Source of the DNA: Echinometra lucunter | Taxonomy: Eukaryota > Echinodermata > Echinoidea > Camarodonta > Echinometridae | Assembly (NCBI GenBank): GCA_029962745.1 | Contig: CM057156.1 | Span: 394,529-458,528, forward strand | Direction: 5' to 3' | DNA length: 64,000 nucleotides | Shown here: positions 37,744 to 49,100 of the stretch, piece by piece | Layout: each line of letters starts with the position of its first letter | Position numbering within the stretch: the first letter of the stretch is position 1 | The notes under the pieces: model-generated | Seen by the model: the letters and a program-made list of their open reading frames with translations, nothing else | Databases searched by the model: none | What the model was told of the DNA's origin: nothing | Translations under genes and position numbers: made by a program

Positions 37744-40348
37744 TTCATGGTCACACTGATGTGCATGATGCAATAAGAAACATCATGTTTGTGTGAGTAG
37801 TGAAAACAATAGGTACCACTCTGCGTCTTCCACACGCTCTCATTGTTGACTGTGTTGCTGCAGTGTAACAATAGTGGGGTTCTCCCTGGAAAGATGCCAA
37901 GATTTATGTTTACCTGCAGGGCAAGGAAATGAATTTGTTTTTTATCTAAGAGATTGGAGGTTAAGCCCATTCAAACAAAGGAATAGATTCCCTCATCCTT
38001 GCTGCTTCTTTCACAGTTTGATTAACACTGATCATAATAGAGAATGTTGTCACCAGTGACAATGTCACTGTCAGTCTCTTCATGAAAATATGTTTTTGTT
38101 CTAAAAATAGATCAGCCAAAATAGGCGTTTGCCTGTGGATATTTTTAAAGCAGTAGTTCTGGTTTTTATTTGTATTTTGCAGTTAGCCTACGTCACAACA
38201 GTATGTGGGATTCCCTGTTATCTGTAATCATTTAGTCATAGTAAAATATTTCATGCATGACTAATTATTCTGTCCTTTGCTGAGACATAGTAATTTGTAG
38301 GGCTCAGAGTTTACACAAGTAAATATGAGCATATTGTATTTTAAAACAGAAATTAATTTGTCATACCCGAGTGAAAACAACTAAATTAAATATGATAAGC
38401 GTTTGGGACTTGTGTTTACAAAATGAAATGTTTACAAGGCACACATCTTTGAAGATGATGGACTTCCTGTTGGCTTTACTCCATCTTTAGTTTGAATCAG
38501 TGCCAGTTTGTTACAAAAATAGAATCATTATTTGACACATCGTTTGTTTGTCTCTGCCCAAAACACTCTAGCATAGATATTATGCAACATCATAACCACA
38601 TTTAGATTCCCCTTTTCATTGTGTACATCTGGAGATTTATGAAATTTTTGAATCATTGTTTGGTGCTTCCCTTTTGTTGATATTCATCAAGTATTATAAA
38701 TCTTGTTTCTTCTTGTTAATCAGCATTTTCAATTCTGATCTGTTTGCAGCGCTACCATAGAATCCAAACAGAGGGAACCAAAGGTGAATGTTTCAGCGTT
38801 CCATTTCAACCCACAAGTCCAATCAGCTAAGATGAATACAAACGGAAGCATTACCCCGTCACTTCAGAAGTACAGTAATCCCAGATGGGCCAAGAATGGG
38901 AGAGATCTAAGAAAACTAGCGGACCAGTTTGCATCCTCTAAAGAGAGGGAGGGAGTCCGAGCAAAGGCCAGAGAGGTACATGTAAGCTAATTTCTTACTT
39001 TCAAGTTGCACTTTTTTCTTTAAATGGTACATTTTCCAATTCCATCATTATTTTCAGTTTTCTGTAAATTAATATGAAGGGAATAATTGACAGATAAGCC
39101 TCCAGCAAATAATTAATGATTTTCAACTTTTCATGTTTGTTCAAGAGAATTTGTCTTATTATACCCTTCTCTTTTTACATGCTTTAGGCCAAACTGTCTT
39201 GACAGAAAGTGCAATTTAAATCCTGACAGATTTTCATTATAATTCCTGACTTTGTTTTCGAGAGGAAAATTAACTTATCCTGTATGTTTATCTATTTTAA
39301 TTTTTAGAATGTATTTATTTGTTTTGTTTAATTTTGTATGTTGGTTGGTTGGTTGGTTGGGTTGGTTGGGTTGGTTGGCAGTTGGGGGGGGGGGGGGGGG
39401 TGGGTGGGTGGGTGGGTGGGTTGGTTGGTTGGTTGGTTGGTTGATGGTTGGTTGGTGGTTGGTTGGTTGGTTGGTGGGTGGGTTTGGGTTTGGGTTGGGT
39501 TGGGTTGGGTTGGGTTGGGTTAGGTTGGGTTGAGTTGGTTGGTTGGTTGGTTGGTTGATTGGTTGGTGTTGGGTAGGTATAGTTCCCTCCTTTTCCTTTA
39601 ATAAGATCATTGTGAATAAAATCATGTTTTTTTGTAATGCTTCACTCTGACCAGTCACTGCAAGCCATAGTAAGAATTTTAATCCTGCTCTATGCCACAG
39701 ACAGTAGAAGACACTGAAATTACAGCAGCCATGTTCTGGGATCTTCTCTCAGAGCTCTTCGTCCAGGGAACAATCACCAGGGAGAGGATTATCGTCTTGT
39801 TCTTCTTCTGCAGCGACGTCGCCATCTTTGCTCTTCAGAAGAACTGCATCGATTATTTCCATCGATTCATGGTGTGGGCTCTTCAGTACATTCGAAGACA
39901 TGTCTGCTCATGGGTGGCCGACAATGGAGGATGGGTAGGTCAAAGGTTATCAGGGATGCCACTTTTCAGACAAAAGTAGGGATTCCTACTTTAGCAATAT
40001 ATGCTTGTCCATAGAAAACACCTTTTTTGTGTACAAAAGGGCCCATTTTAGATGATTTTCCTTCTTTTTTATCAATTCTAAGTGGCATCCCTAGATAATC
40101 ACACACTTGTGTTTGCATTCTGTCAGTTTCTAAACATTCTCTTCACCTTATTCAGGAATGTGTGACCAAAAGAATCTCCATATCAACAGATTTTCATTTT
40201 TTTGTCTCCAATTCTTCTGCAGGGGGCAGTACTGTACCTGTCAGCCAGCAACTTCGTCTTCATTGGGAAGATTGCAGCTGCATGTGCAGTAGCATATGGT
40301 GTGTATAGGATTGGTAAAGCATCATATGCAAGCATCACGAAGCGATAG
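28935..40348 (+). CDS. Bcl-2-family apoptosis regulator, Bak/Bax-like, four coding exons
   Basis: Coding exons 28935-29308, 38750-38975, 39701-39934 and 40223-40348 join in frame to give about 319 aa. The family controls outer mitochondrial membrane permeability in apoptosis. Residues about 90-112 (ILFNGFFEEEL) match helix 1 of Bak/Bax. The BH3 is DLRKLADQF near residue 178, close to the LRRIGDEF type. The BH1 region reads LFVQGTITRERI; BH2 is SWVADNGGW, and the intron directly after its final Trp is at the position conserved across the family. The C-terminus has a hydrophobic helix (FVFIGKIAAACAVAYGVYRI) and basic end, a tail anchor. The N-terminus is long and Ser-rich compared with human BAK (211 aa). 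BH1 lacks the usual Asn-Trp-Gly-Arg. A second ATG lies 18 bases after the first. Exon 2 has two in-frame donors six bases apart (after 38975 or 38981). Bak versus Bax cannot be settled by eye. Confidence 0.92.
29321..29735. mobile_element. Possible MITE in the first intron of the Bcl-2 gene
   Basis: TTGCATACCT near 29324 is matched by AGGTATGCTG near 29718, and an inner pair, AGACCTCCCAACC at 29339 with GGTTGGGAGGTCT near 29510, is a perfect inverted repeat. The interior repeats TTCCTATTT-type words. Two overlapping elements are possible. Confidence 0.5.
29736..30777. other. Intron sequence, nothing recognised
   Basis: Intronic, AT-rich, with a short (GT)n tract near 29817-29831. Confidence 0.5.
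30778..31191. mobile_element. TATAGTGTG-type MITE, copy 1
   Basis: Shares GGCATTTTGCATTAAATATGAAA, then ATTTTGGTTAACTGCAAGCC and a right end ATCATATAGTGTG with copies at 44719 and 51658. The left terminus is degraded. Confidence 0.7.
31192..31859. other. Intron sequence, nothing recognised
   Basis: No repeat or exon recognised in this part of the Bcl-2 gene intron. Confidence 0.5.
31860..31972. repeat. Imperfect (CAT)n microsatellite
   Basis: Interrupted runs of CAT/ATC triplets with interspersed AAC and AGC triplets. Confidence 0.75.
32022..32543. mobile_element. MITE with roughly 104-bp inverted repeats and 8-bp target duplication
   Basis: The ends GGCTTTTACTAAACACTCGG and complement begin inverted repeats that pair over about 104 bp, with few mismatches. 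Perfect 8-bp direct repeats GTTGATAG flank it (32014-32021 and 32544-32551). Total length is 522 bp, with no coding potential. The near-identical arms suggest a relatively recent insertion. Superfamily uncertain: the 8-bp duplication fits hAT, Merlin or P-like elements. Confidence 0.9.
33169..34931 (+). mobile_element. Hairpin-capped tandem-array element with AGGTCA repeats (type B)
   Basis: The left end is a T run and hairpin (GTCTCGC...GCGAGAC type, 33171-33196), followed by a GGCGTC microsatellite (about 33219-33262). The right end, GCAGGCGAGACAA (34919-34931), complements the left TTGTCTCGCCTGC. The body is an array of about eight 161-bp monomers, most with AAGGTCAAAGGTCAAAGGTCA, that is three AGGTCA half-sites with one-base spacing. 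Four monomers form a 644-bp higher-order unit present twice almost unchanged (about 33342-33985 and 33986-34629). About 290 bp of unrelated sequence precedes the right cap. Confidence 0.8.
34935..37134. other. Intron sequence, nothing recognised
   Basis: Bcl-2 gene intron. A G run at about 35269-35277 and a CT-rich tract near 35597-35622. No exon recognised. Confidence 0.5.
37135..37440. repeat. Repeat region built on GGGGCTAAA / TTTAGCCCC words
   Basis: The words occur in both orientations (for example GGTGGGGCTAAA near 37160 and 37311, TTTAGCCCCACC near 37178) and grade into GGGGTTAAA repeats to the right. TTTTACACTGG at about 37125 and AGTGTAAAA near 37430 may be its ends. Probably a decayed inverted-repeat element. 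Confidence 0.45.
37701..37741. repeat. (TA)n microsatellite
   Basis: About 20 uninterrupted TA dinucleotides. Confidence 0.95.
39340..39580. repeat. (TTGG)n / (TTGGG)n minisatellite
   Basis: A 240-bp G/T tract in the second Bcl-2 intron built from TTGG, TGGG and TTGGG units with one G run of about 18 bases (39385-39402). The G-rich strand could form G-quadruplexes. Confidence 0.9.
39951..40095. mobile_element. Short MITE in the last Bcl-2 intron
   Basis: CAGGGATGCCACTT near 39951 is matched by AAGTGGCATCCCT near 40081. Interior sequence is AT-rich. The CAGGG-like left end suggests an old hAT-type element; no clear target duplication remains. Confidence 0.55.
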
Positions 40349-43300
40349 CGCCATCGAGAGTCCAAGCAGCCAGCTGCCTAGAAAGTGAAGAGACGGACAG
40401 TGGTTGAATGCCAAGGTTGAAAACAAACTGTTCATTTACCAGGGGTTTCTGTCTCTCCTAAGAAGCACACATGCACGTAATTGGTTTCGTAAACTCAACA
40501 CTGGAGAGTTTTTGAACCGTGCGATTAAGAGATATCGGAGGGTAGTTTGAAATGTCAAGTGGGTTACTATCTTGCCCCCCTGTTTTGCTTGAGATTAAAT
40601 GCCCGCAAAGCCTTTAAAGGAGGTATTAGATGGTGGTGACCATCCAAACTTTGAATAGATAAGTTTGATATGTCTATTCCTATGGAATACAATGTTGGGC
40701 TATACATGCTTCAGTGTTGTAAGAAACAATGGTACACAAAAGTTAAAGATCATTTGTACCGAGTGATATATGCTACTTACTTAGTGTATGAATATTTCAC
40801 TTCGCCTCAGTGGAGATGGTGTGCCACTCATCATGTTTTGTTACATCATCTTTTAATTTTGATTTCTCATGATTATACAGCGGCTCTCAAATTTCATTTT
40901 TGAACAAGTTAATATTTTTTTAAATTCCATTAGGCTTTTTATGGTCCACAGTTGTACATGTAGGGGCAGTTTTTACAGGTTTGAAAAGCCAAGACACATT
41001 GATCCTCATTGTATGCTGAACATTGTTATGCACTGTGACTATATGCAGGGAGCAAAGAAGTTAAATATTTTATAGGGCCTGCCTAATTCTTGAAGTTTCT
41101 AAGATGAATTTGACTATGTGAACACTGCGTTGTTAATGTTAAGAGAAAAAGTTAACTTACACCAAGTCCTTATCAAAGGCGAAGTAATATTTTTCCTCAG
41201 TGATTGGATATGGTACCAGAGTCGTAAGTGAGAGATTTTATGATACACCTTGCAGGTCGTGAGTGAAGCATGGACTGAGAAAAAAAAAAAGAAAAAAGAA
41301 AAAAAGTATGGACTGAGAAATATGTCTGTTGTTCCAAACCAAAGCTTTCATGCTATAATGAAGTGTGTGACTAAAGAATAAATGGTACTATTCACCATGA
41401 TAGCAAGGTTTAGACCATGAAGTGTCAGGTATCCTTTATTTTCAAAACGATGATCTACCGCTATAGCAGATATCAACTCTTTCTAGCTTTTGTATCACCA
41501 GAGTGAAATATTAAACAGATTAAATCATCTGTATAGGTATATGATGGCTTGGAAAATATCATTTGAAAATATCATTATCAGGTGTGTGTTACTCAATATA
41601 GAAAAACCATCCATTGTTTGTGGCCATATGAACTTACAAAGTTTAAACACATGCAACTTGTATCAACATGCAACATTTTTTATATTATTATTTCAGGAGT
41701 GGTGCTACTCTATGCTATTGGTCGACAGAAAATGAAAAGTATTTAAATAAATGAGTATGCAGTTAATAGTACTGGCAAGTCACTAACAAAATGTAAATTG
41801 AATATAGAAGATAGCTATTTATCTATACAGCTAGTCTTTGTGTAAGGCATTAATAAGATTACTTTGGTGATAATGATGAGTAGAGCTTCATGTAAATACT
41901 ATTTATTTCAGGAAATAGCACAGCAGTAGGATTTCCTTCTGCATGTAAATATTTTAAAAAAATGATTTTTGACTTAGATTTATGTTATGCTTGTAATCAG
42001 GGGTTAGTGCCCAGTGACAGGCTCCAAAAGAATGTTTTTCTTAGCTGGGACATTTAAAAACGGTTCTACATGCATGTTATTTCCCATGACTTGTAGTATC
42101 AGTGTAGTACAATGCTATGACTGAAGAGTTAATCTCCATGAGCAAAATAGTTTCTTGATGTGTACAACTACTAGGTCTAGATAAAAATTGAATCGAGTGA
42201 AGTAAGTTTGACTTATCAAGTGTGTTGAACGATTATACAAAAATGAAACAAATGCAACAATTTTCAAAATTCAGGTAGTTTTCTACAAAGTGTGATTGAT
42301 GAATTTTACTTCCTATTGAAAATGCTGCATTAGACTCAGGACTGATGTCTGTAATTGTCACCTATGTTTGTCTAAAGATCATGTATAATGTCGTAGATGG
42401 ATTTATATTCAAACTACCATATATCCCTATTTTTCTCTCTTTCGTATCTTTCAGAAAAATGATTACCGTGGTACAGGAATGATTCAGCAAATGAATTTCT
42501 GTAATTGCAATTTAATCTGTTCCATAGTGTAGGATATCTCTATTCAGATTTGTATTAGAAGTGACTAATGATGACAAGATTTATAACATTGTGAAAATGC
42601 AGTACTAAGGAGCCATCTTCTCTTGTGAAGTCGAGTTCTTTATGAAATTTACTTATGTTCAAATTAGTGAGATATATTTTCCTTTACCTATTTCTTTTAT
42701 CCTTTTTCATATCCCCAACTTCCCAGATTGATTTCTCAGATAATGTGATATTACGATTCCACAATAATTTTAATCAGCCACGTACATACATGTAAATTAT
42801 GAGGTAAAAATGAATGGAGAATTAAGATGGTTTGAGGAAATATTTTCACGAAACTTTCCATGGACTTCTTAAACCTTTATCATCAATGTGAAGTTCTTGT
42901 TGATATTGATACATGTACATTTATTTGTAACATAATTATGTTCAAAGCTGTTTGTAAATATGATGAAATCATTGTGAGATTAGAATTTATGTAGGGAGAA
43001 AGTATGTAATGTATTTTTTTAATTAAAACTTTGTCAAGGATATTTTCAAAAGGATATTTTCAAGTGCCCTCAGTATATCAAGTACATGTACGTTGAGACA
43101 TACATGTATAATTTGTCTTTTTCTTAAGTGTCTATTGAGTTAAACTTGAATAATTTACATTGCCTTCTGTGTAGGATTTCTTTATTTAAATGTCTACTTA
43201 AAATTGTATATATATGGGATAGACCCGTTTTTGCTTTTGTGAAATACTTTACTTTTGCCAAGTTCTGTAAATTTGCCCTAATAATTTATTTTGTTAATTT

Positions 43301-43466
43301 TCCTAATAAAACCTCAAGAAAACTTAAAATAACTTGCTTTTGGGTTGTGGTCTGTAATGTGTTGTATTAAATTATATAGAAGCATGATACAGTGTAGCAT
43401 AAGTAATAACGTAGCCTTCAGCAGCAAACATATCTTTTTCTTGGGTGCCGTTCATTATTTCAGAAA
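40349..43466 (+). other. 3-prime UTR of the Bcl-2-family gene and intergenic sequence
   Basis: No further coding exon was found. AATAAA polyadenylation signals on the plus strand occur at 41377-41382 and 43305-43310, so the 3-prime UTR may be about 1.0 or 3.0 kb long. Several TACATGTA words and A runs (about 41279-41305) are present. Confidence 0.45.
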
Positions 43467-43905
43467 AGGAAAAAGGGTTCGTTAATCCGAACATTTGTGG
43501 CGTTACTCCAAAGGTTCTTTAGTCCGAAAATAAAATAACGCTCGTTAAAATGAAAATGAAATAAGTTTCGTTATTCTGAAGGTTCGTTAATCTGAAAATG
43601 AAATAAGGTTTGTTATTCCGAAGGTTTGATAGTCCGAAAACGAAATAAGGTTCATTAGTCCGAAAATAACTAATGAACTAACGAACCTTATTTCATGTTC
43701 GGACTAATGAACCTTCGGAATAACATACCTTATTTCGTTTTCAGATTAACGAACCATCGGGATGACAAACTTTTTTTAATTTTCGGTTTAACGAACCTTC
43801 GGAATAAGAAACCTCATTTCATTTTCCGACTACCGAACCTTCGCAATAACGAACCTTTGGAAAAAACAAACCTTCGAAATAACGAACTTTATCCCTTTTT
43901 CTTCA
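43467..43905. mobile_element. Fold-back element 1, made of TTCGTTATTCCGAA-like units
   Basis: The left half repeats variants of AAGGTTCGTTATTCCGAA. The right half carries the complement, variants of TTCGGAATAACGAACCTT. The halves meet near 43680, so the whole 440 bp can fold into one long imperfect hairpin. Sea-urchin TU elements are known fold-backs with short tandem repeats in their arms; the resemblance is structural only. No flanking duplication was identified with confidence. Confidence 0.75.
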
Positions 43906-43919
43906 CCATCTATGTATAG

Positions 43920-44330
43920 CATGATGTATACTCTTTCAGTCCTCTTGTCTCATTCCATTATTTCTTTCCTTCTCTCTAAGTCTGTTATTTGGGCATTCAT
44001 CATTGTCTGCATTCATTTTTCTCTGTCATTCTCCCATTCTACTATCTCTACCTTTCATTCTCTTTCAAGCCTTATAACTTGTTGCTCAGATATTCCTAAA
44101 ACTCTGGAACAATCTTCCCATCTACATTCGTGAGGCCTCCACTACAGGCTCGTTCAAAACACTTCTGAAAACTTATCTTATTAGGCAATGCTCTACTTAG
44201 TTAATGTATTTTATATTTTTTCTTCCATTTTGTTCCATTTTGTTCTCTTTTGTTCTCTCTGTTAAATCCTTACATGCGCTTAGAAACGTATTAAGCACAA
44301 TAAAAATGTTACATATCATTTATTAGATAT
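43920..44330 (+). mobile_element. LINE 3-prime end (reverse transcriptase C-terminus)
   Basis: The frame ending at 44200 encodes FLKLWNNLPIYIREAS then SFKTLLKTYLIRQCST and a stop. The WNxLP...FKxxLKTYL pattern is the classic C-terminus of CR1/Jockey-type LINEs. A 3-prime UTR with AATAAA follows, to about 44330. The 5-prime part is missing. Confidence 0.75.
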
Positions 44331-44718
44331 TGCTTCAACATGACGAGACATGTCCATTTATTCACACAAAGGCTTCATTTTCACTATAATGGGAAATGCT
44401 TTTATGAACAATTTAATGACTTAAATATGAGCAAAACATTTTAATGACAAATGATTAAATTACATAAAATACACATAACTGGTAAAAATGAACATATACT
44501 GGGTGTTCATATCCATACACTTTGCTAGTATTTTCAAATCGTGGTCGGCTCAAATAAGATTAACAGAAATACAATGATGCACGAATTGGTGATACTTCGT
44601 ACAGTTTTATACATTTGAGCTTGATATGTCCGATTCAGTTTCACCTGGTTTGTTTACAATCTAGCAGTTAGGGGAACCACACAACCCATTCTACTGTCGG
44701 ATATCCTTTTCTACCCTC
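44331..44718. other. Intergenic, nothing recognised
   Basis: AT-rich sequence between a LINE end and a MITE. Confidence 0.5.
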
Positions 44719-45132
44719 TAAAGCCCATCGCACATTATAAGATGCGCCCCAGTTTTCAAACAAATGGCATTTTGCATTAAATATGAAAGTTTAAACGAGT
44801 AAAATTATCTCATTTGAAGTCTGAATATTGATAAGAATACAGAAATCAAAATTTTGGTTAACTGCAAGCCTTGTGGTCGGAGTAAAGGCCAAATCTGCTT
44901 CAATCGTAGCAACAGCAAGATTGCTATGACGTCACTGTGATTCAGAATAGAGTTCGCTTTTATTCCTACAGGAAGGCTCGCAATAGCCCAGAGTTTCAAT
45001 TATAGTATCAATACAACTGTTGAGAACTTTGATCATTGAGATTTTACATGCCTGAATGTTCATATCAAATACTATAACAAATTTTTCCAAAATCGGATTG
45101 AAGACAACATTGTATAGTGTGCGGTGGGCTTA
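44719..45132. mobile_element. TATAGTGTG-type MITE, copy 2
   Basis: Ends TAAAGCCCATCGCACATTATA and TATAGTGTGCGGTGGGCTTA are imperfect inverted repeats. The interior aligns with the copies at 30778 and 51658. Confidence 0.75.
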
Positions 45133-45239
45133 AATGAGAAGTAATACTTCCTGTATGTCTTCCAATGTAGCCTGGAGAGCTCCAATGATCGTATTCTCCT
45201 TCCACTGAACTTAACACCTTGATATCATATCTTGAATTA

Positions 45240-45370
45240 TGCTATTCCAACAACCACAGATGTCTACAAATTCTCTTTCTTTCTGCAAGCTGTAAGAATC
45301 TGGAACCCTCTTCCAAGACCTATGGTCGAAATTGCCAACTGATTCAGAGGGGCTGCTCTACCAGTCATCC
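45240..45370 (+). mobile_element. LINE C-terminal remnant
   Basis: A frame around 45265-45310 reads SFFLQAVRIWNPLPRPMVE, matching the FFPRxxRxWNxLPxxxV motif near the end of many non-LTR reverse transcriptases. A stop follows soon after. It sits between two of the UBA-exon copies and explains the larger gap there. Confidence 0.5.
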
Positions 45371-45447
45371 AAGCAATGCAGCCTCCTGTTGGATCCCACA
45401 TGCTTTAATCATGCAGGCATGTTTTACTTGCATGTTGCACACTCACA

Positions 45448-45453
45448 TTTTAT
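45448..45453 (-). terminator. Candidate polyadenylation signal for UBL7
   Basis: AATAAA on the minus strand about 720 bases beyond the UBL7 stop codon. If used, the 3-prime UTR would contain five of the six decayed UBA-exon copies. Confidence 0.3.
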
Positions 45454-46174
45454 TGCACATGTGAAAATGTATGTCACAACGGCAACCCTCACCAACACAC
45501 AGCATTACATCATCCCGGGATAGCTTCAAGAAGCTGCTGAAAGGGGTTATTACTTAAAAGTTCAAAGTTCAAGGTTGCATTCCAGAACGAGTAATGCTTC
45601 TTGTATGTCTCCTCTTGTAGCTTGTAGTGCTCCCAAATTGATAGTCAGTTCACCACCTAGCAGTTTAGTGGAATCCCACTCCCCCTTCTTGTCGCCCATT
45701 CTTTTGCCATGATATTCCATCCTCCTTTCTATAAAGGCTGCTTGTACGTTTTCTGAAGTAACATGTGGAAGAGTTCCCAGGTTTGTAGCCCCCCTATCCT
45801 GAACAGTTGACAAGTCTTCATGAATAAGGAGAAATGCTGCTTCTAAGTCTCCTCCTATAGCTTGTAGTGGTGTCAAGTTGATATTTTCTAATCTGTTTAA
45901 CACCATCTAGCAGTTCGGGTAATCCCCTCCCACTTTATGATTCTACCTTCCTGATATCATTTTCTTCCCTCTATAATGAGTTGCAAGGCTGCCTGTAAGT
46001 TTACTTCTGTATCTAGAAGCACTCCACAGTATGGCTCCCTCCGCAGACGATAACGATCTTGATGCCATATTCTACCCTTAAGAATGATATGTAAGGCTGC
46101 CTGTAAGTTTACTTCTGTAGCTTGTACTATTCCAAGTTAGTATGTCTCAATCCTCAACTATAAAGATCTTAACA

Positions 46175-49100
46175 TCATATTCTACCCTCTAGAATGAGAT
46201 GTAAGGCTGCTTGTAGGTCTCCCCCGGTAGCTTGTAGCGCCCTCAGGTTTGTGGCGTCATCTGTCAGACCCATGTCTCTCAGCTGCTGCATCTGAGGCTA
46301 GGGTAATATGAAAATAAACATTTCTCATAATTTCCAAATGTTGCTTACAATCTGGAATAAATATGTAAAGTATAAACAATACTTGACCAGAGTTGATTGA
46401 TATCATTAATGGAAAACGATATATATGATTACAATATCAGTCGAGATGAATGTAAATGCATCTCCTGTATGCCTCCACCTACATGTATATTCAATTAACT
46501 TCCATCAACTTCACGGCCGGACGGATGGACAACCTGATAACACAATGCCTCTAGCACCACCTTCTGTGGGCGGAGGCATAAAAATAAGTATAAGTATATG
46601 AGAACTCAATTCAGCCAACAAGTCATAGACAGAATAGAATACAAACACAACTGACTGCTTAGTTTGGTGATACATATCCTTACATTGTCATCAGTGACTT
46701 ATAATGATTTTAAAAAGTTATTTTGGGATGGTGATGAAAGGGTACCGGTGCCTAAAAGTTTTAAAGATTTAGCAAATCTGTTATTTTCCGCACTACAGAG
46801 ACTATAAGGAATTCCTAGGTTAATGTTAAAAATGAAGAGATTTACCTCAAAGTTCTGAGGAGAGGGTGCTGTTGTCGCCCCATCGGTGGCATCCCCTGGT
46901 GCTCTTCCTCTCTGGGCTACCTGCAGAGCTTGGCTCATTGCTTGTCTGAAGATATCTGCTGTGATGATGGATGGTCCTCCTCCCTGAGGAGGGGTGGTGC
47001 CCTGGTTGGAGGGTTGGCTAGGTGCTGAGGATGAGGAGGATGAGGTGGAGGAGGAGGAGGACTGGTTGCTACCACTGACTGGTCCTTCAAATGGTCTCAG
47101 CATCATCTACAAAAGGAGAATAAATTAGATATTAGATGAGATCATGCTTGATATCATATCAATATGGCACCAGCATCAACTGTATTTCCATACATCATAT
47201 TATTTCCTAACCTCTAAATGTAGTCATTCCCATTGACTGCTTCCTCTTCTTTCATGTCCGACATCTACACGAGTCCAGAATATTAGATATTTGGCCACGA
47301 CTTATCACATCGCAGAGCCTTCTCATTTGCAGCCATCACATCTTCTTGACTACACTGTTCCTCAAGGTTAGGGCACTGGACATGTTGGAGGAGGTGTTGC
47401 ATGGTTTGTGATGGGCCACAGTCGCAGTTAATGTTGTCATCTTCTGTATATCCCTACTTTTTCATGTTGACTGCAGCGTTTCATCAACATTTGTTGTCTG
47501 ACAAGTTGTCAGATTCTGACATCTTTCCTTGATTTTGATTGGCTGAGAAGCAACGTTACTATGGCAACTGCCGGATAAAACAGACTTTGTTGGATAAAAC
47601 ATCCGACAAGTCCTTTCATGAAACGCTCCCCTGATTTCCCTTAATTAAACACATCTGTGTACATGCACCAAGAAACTATTCATAAAATCCATGGAAGAAC
47701 TAGAGCAAGTAAATTTAAATACCTTTGTTCTATGTTACCAATTTTTATTTCAATATCAACCTTGTAATTTTGTAATAAACAAAATTTGAGTTTACTACTG
47801 CTTTACTTTCATAGTAAAGTAGGAGTTGCCAAGTGATAACATCCATAGTCAGCTTTTTGTCTTCGCTTACAAACTGACTCTGATCTGACCCAGACTCGAA
47901 CCTGTGTCACATCTTTTGGATGGTGATGTTAAAGGTTGGTCCCAGGCGTAAATAACAATAGTGGGTTCTTGTAAAGCACTCATGTTTGTCAGAACTGACG
48001 CTCCACTGTAATTACCCCGGCTTTAGCAAGGCAGCCATTAAGGCGCTTTAGCATTTCAAGGTAATTCTTCCTACCCGGTACCCATTTACTACACATGGGT
48101 CAAGTGTGGCAATATTCTTCAGATCTGTAATCATATCTGATTTTTTTATGTCTGTAAAAAATCCAATTACACACAAGAGTCTACCTGGAAGAAGAAAAAT
48201 TTACAACCAAACACAATCTAAGACATCCTATATGCATGGTTCTCGCCAGTATGTAACACCCATGGTTCCAACACCATTTGTAAAGGGTTTCAGACAAGGA
48301 AGAACCATGCAACGTTCTCGCCAGTGTAGAAAACACGTGTCGCATGCGACACGCGTACATTTCATCAGCTCTTCATGCGACACGCGCAAAATGCGAGCGA
48401 CACATGTAAAAAAAAAACAAACGATAAATAAATAAAAATCCATCCCAAATATCCGAGATTCCAGATTCATATCACTCAGCGACCGCCAACATCTCTCTGT
48501 GTCATTCATGTGTCGGGCAGCGCATTATCTAGTGTTGTTTCCGAATTTCCGAACCGAACTGAAAATTCGCGAATTTGAAGTTGTCGAAACGAATCCTGCC
48601 GAATCCGAATTTTGCTGCTTGATTCGGAAGATTCGGGAACTCCAGCACTCAGTTGAACATGTTTTTAAACAAAATGGAGTTTGAATAATTTCTGCTATTA
48701 TCGATAGTTTGTTTTTAAACATGACGGAGTTTAAATAATTTTTATTTCTATCGTCCGTTCATTTTCTAGACATGACGGAGTTTAAATAATTTCTATTTCT
48801 ATCGTGCGTTCACTTTCTAGACATGACGGAGTTTAAATAATTTTGCTTCTATCGTATGTTCGTTTTTAAACATAATGGAGTTTGAATAATTTCTAATACT
48901 ATCGTAAGTGTGTTTTTAAACATGACGGAGTTTAAATAATTTCTATTTCTATCGTGCGTTCATTTTCTTGACATGACGGAGTTTAAACAATTTTTGCTTC
49001 TATCGTACGTTCGTTTTTTAAACATAATGGAGTTTGAATAATTTCTCCTACTATCGTAAATTTGTTATTAAACATTACGGAGTTTGAATAATTTCTACTA

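Larger units (their letters stand above)
45140..46160 (-). repeat. Six degenerate tandem copies of the UBL7 UBA-encoding exon
   Basis: Read on the minus strand, segments at about 46075-46160, 45965-46050, 45830-45910, 45725-45800, 45583-45690 and 45140-45215 all resemble the UBL7 last exon (46175-46297), spaced about 105-140 bp apart except for the last. Translations include INLTPLQAIGGDLEAAFLLI, ATNLGTLPHVTSENVQAAFI and INLGALQATRGDIQEALLVL, against ATNLRALQATGGDLQAALHL in the real exon. The two nearest the gene have in-frame stops, and the genuine stop codon precedes them all, so they are not coding in the predicted transcript. They probably lie in the 3-prime UTR. Confidence 0.85.

Noticed and set aside
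39275..39658. A 127-codon minus-strand open frame rich in Pro, Asn, Gln and Thr
   Set aside because: It is a translation of the TTGG/TTGGG minisatellite and has no independent coding evidence.
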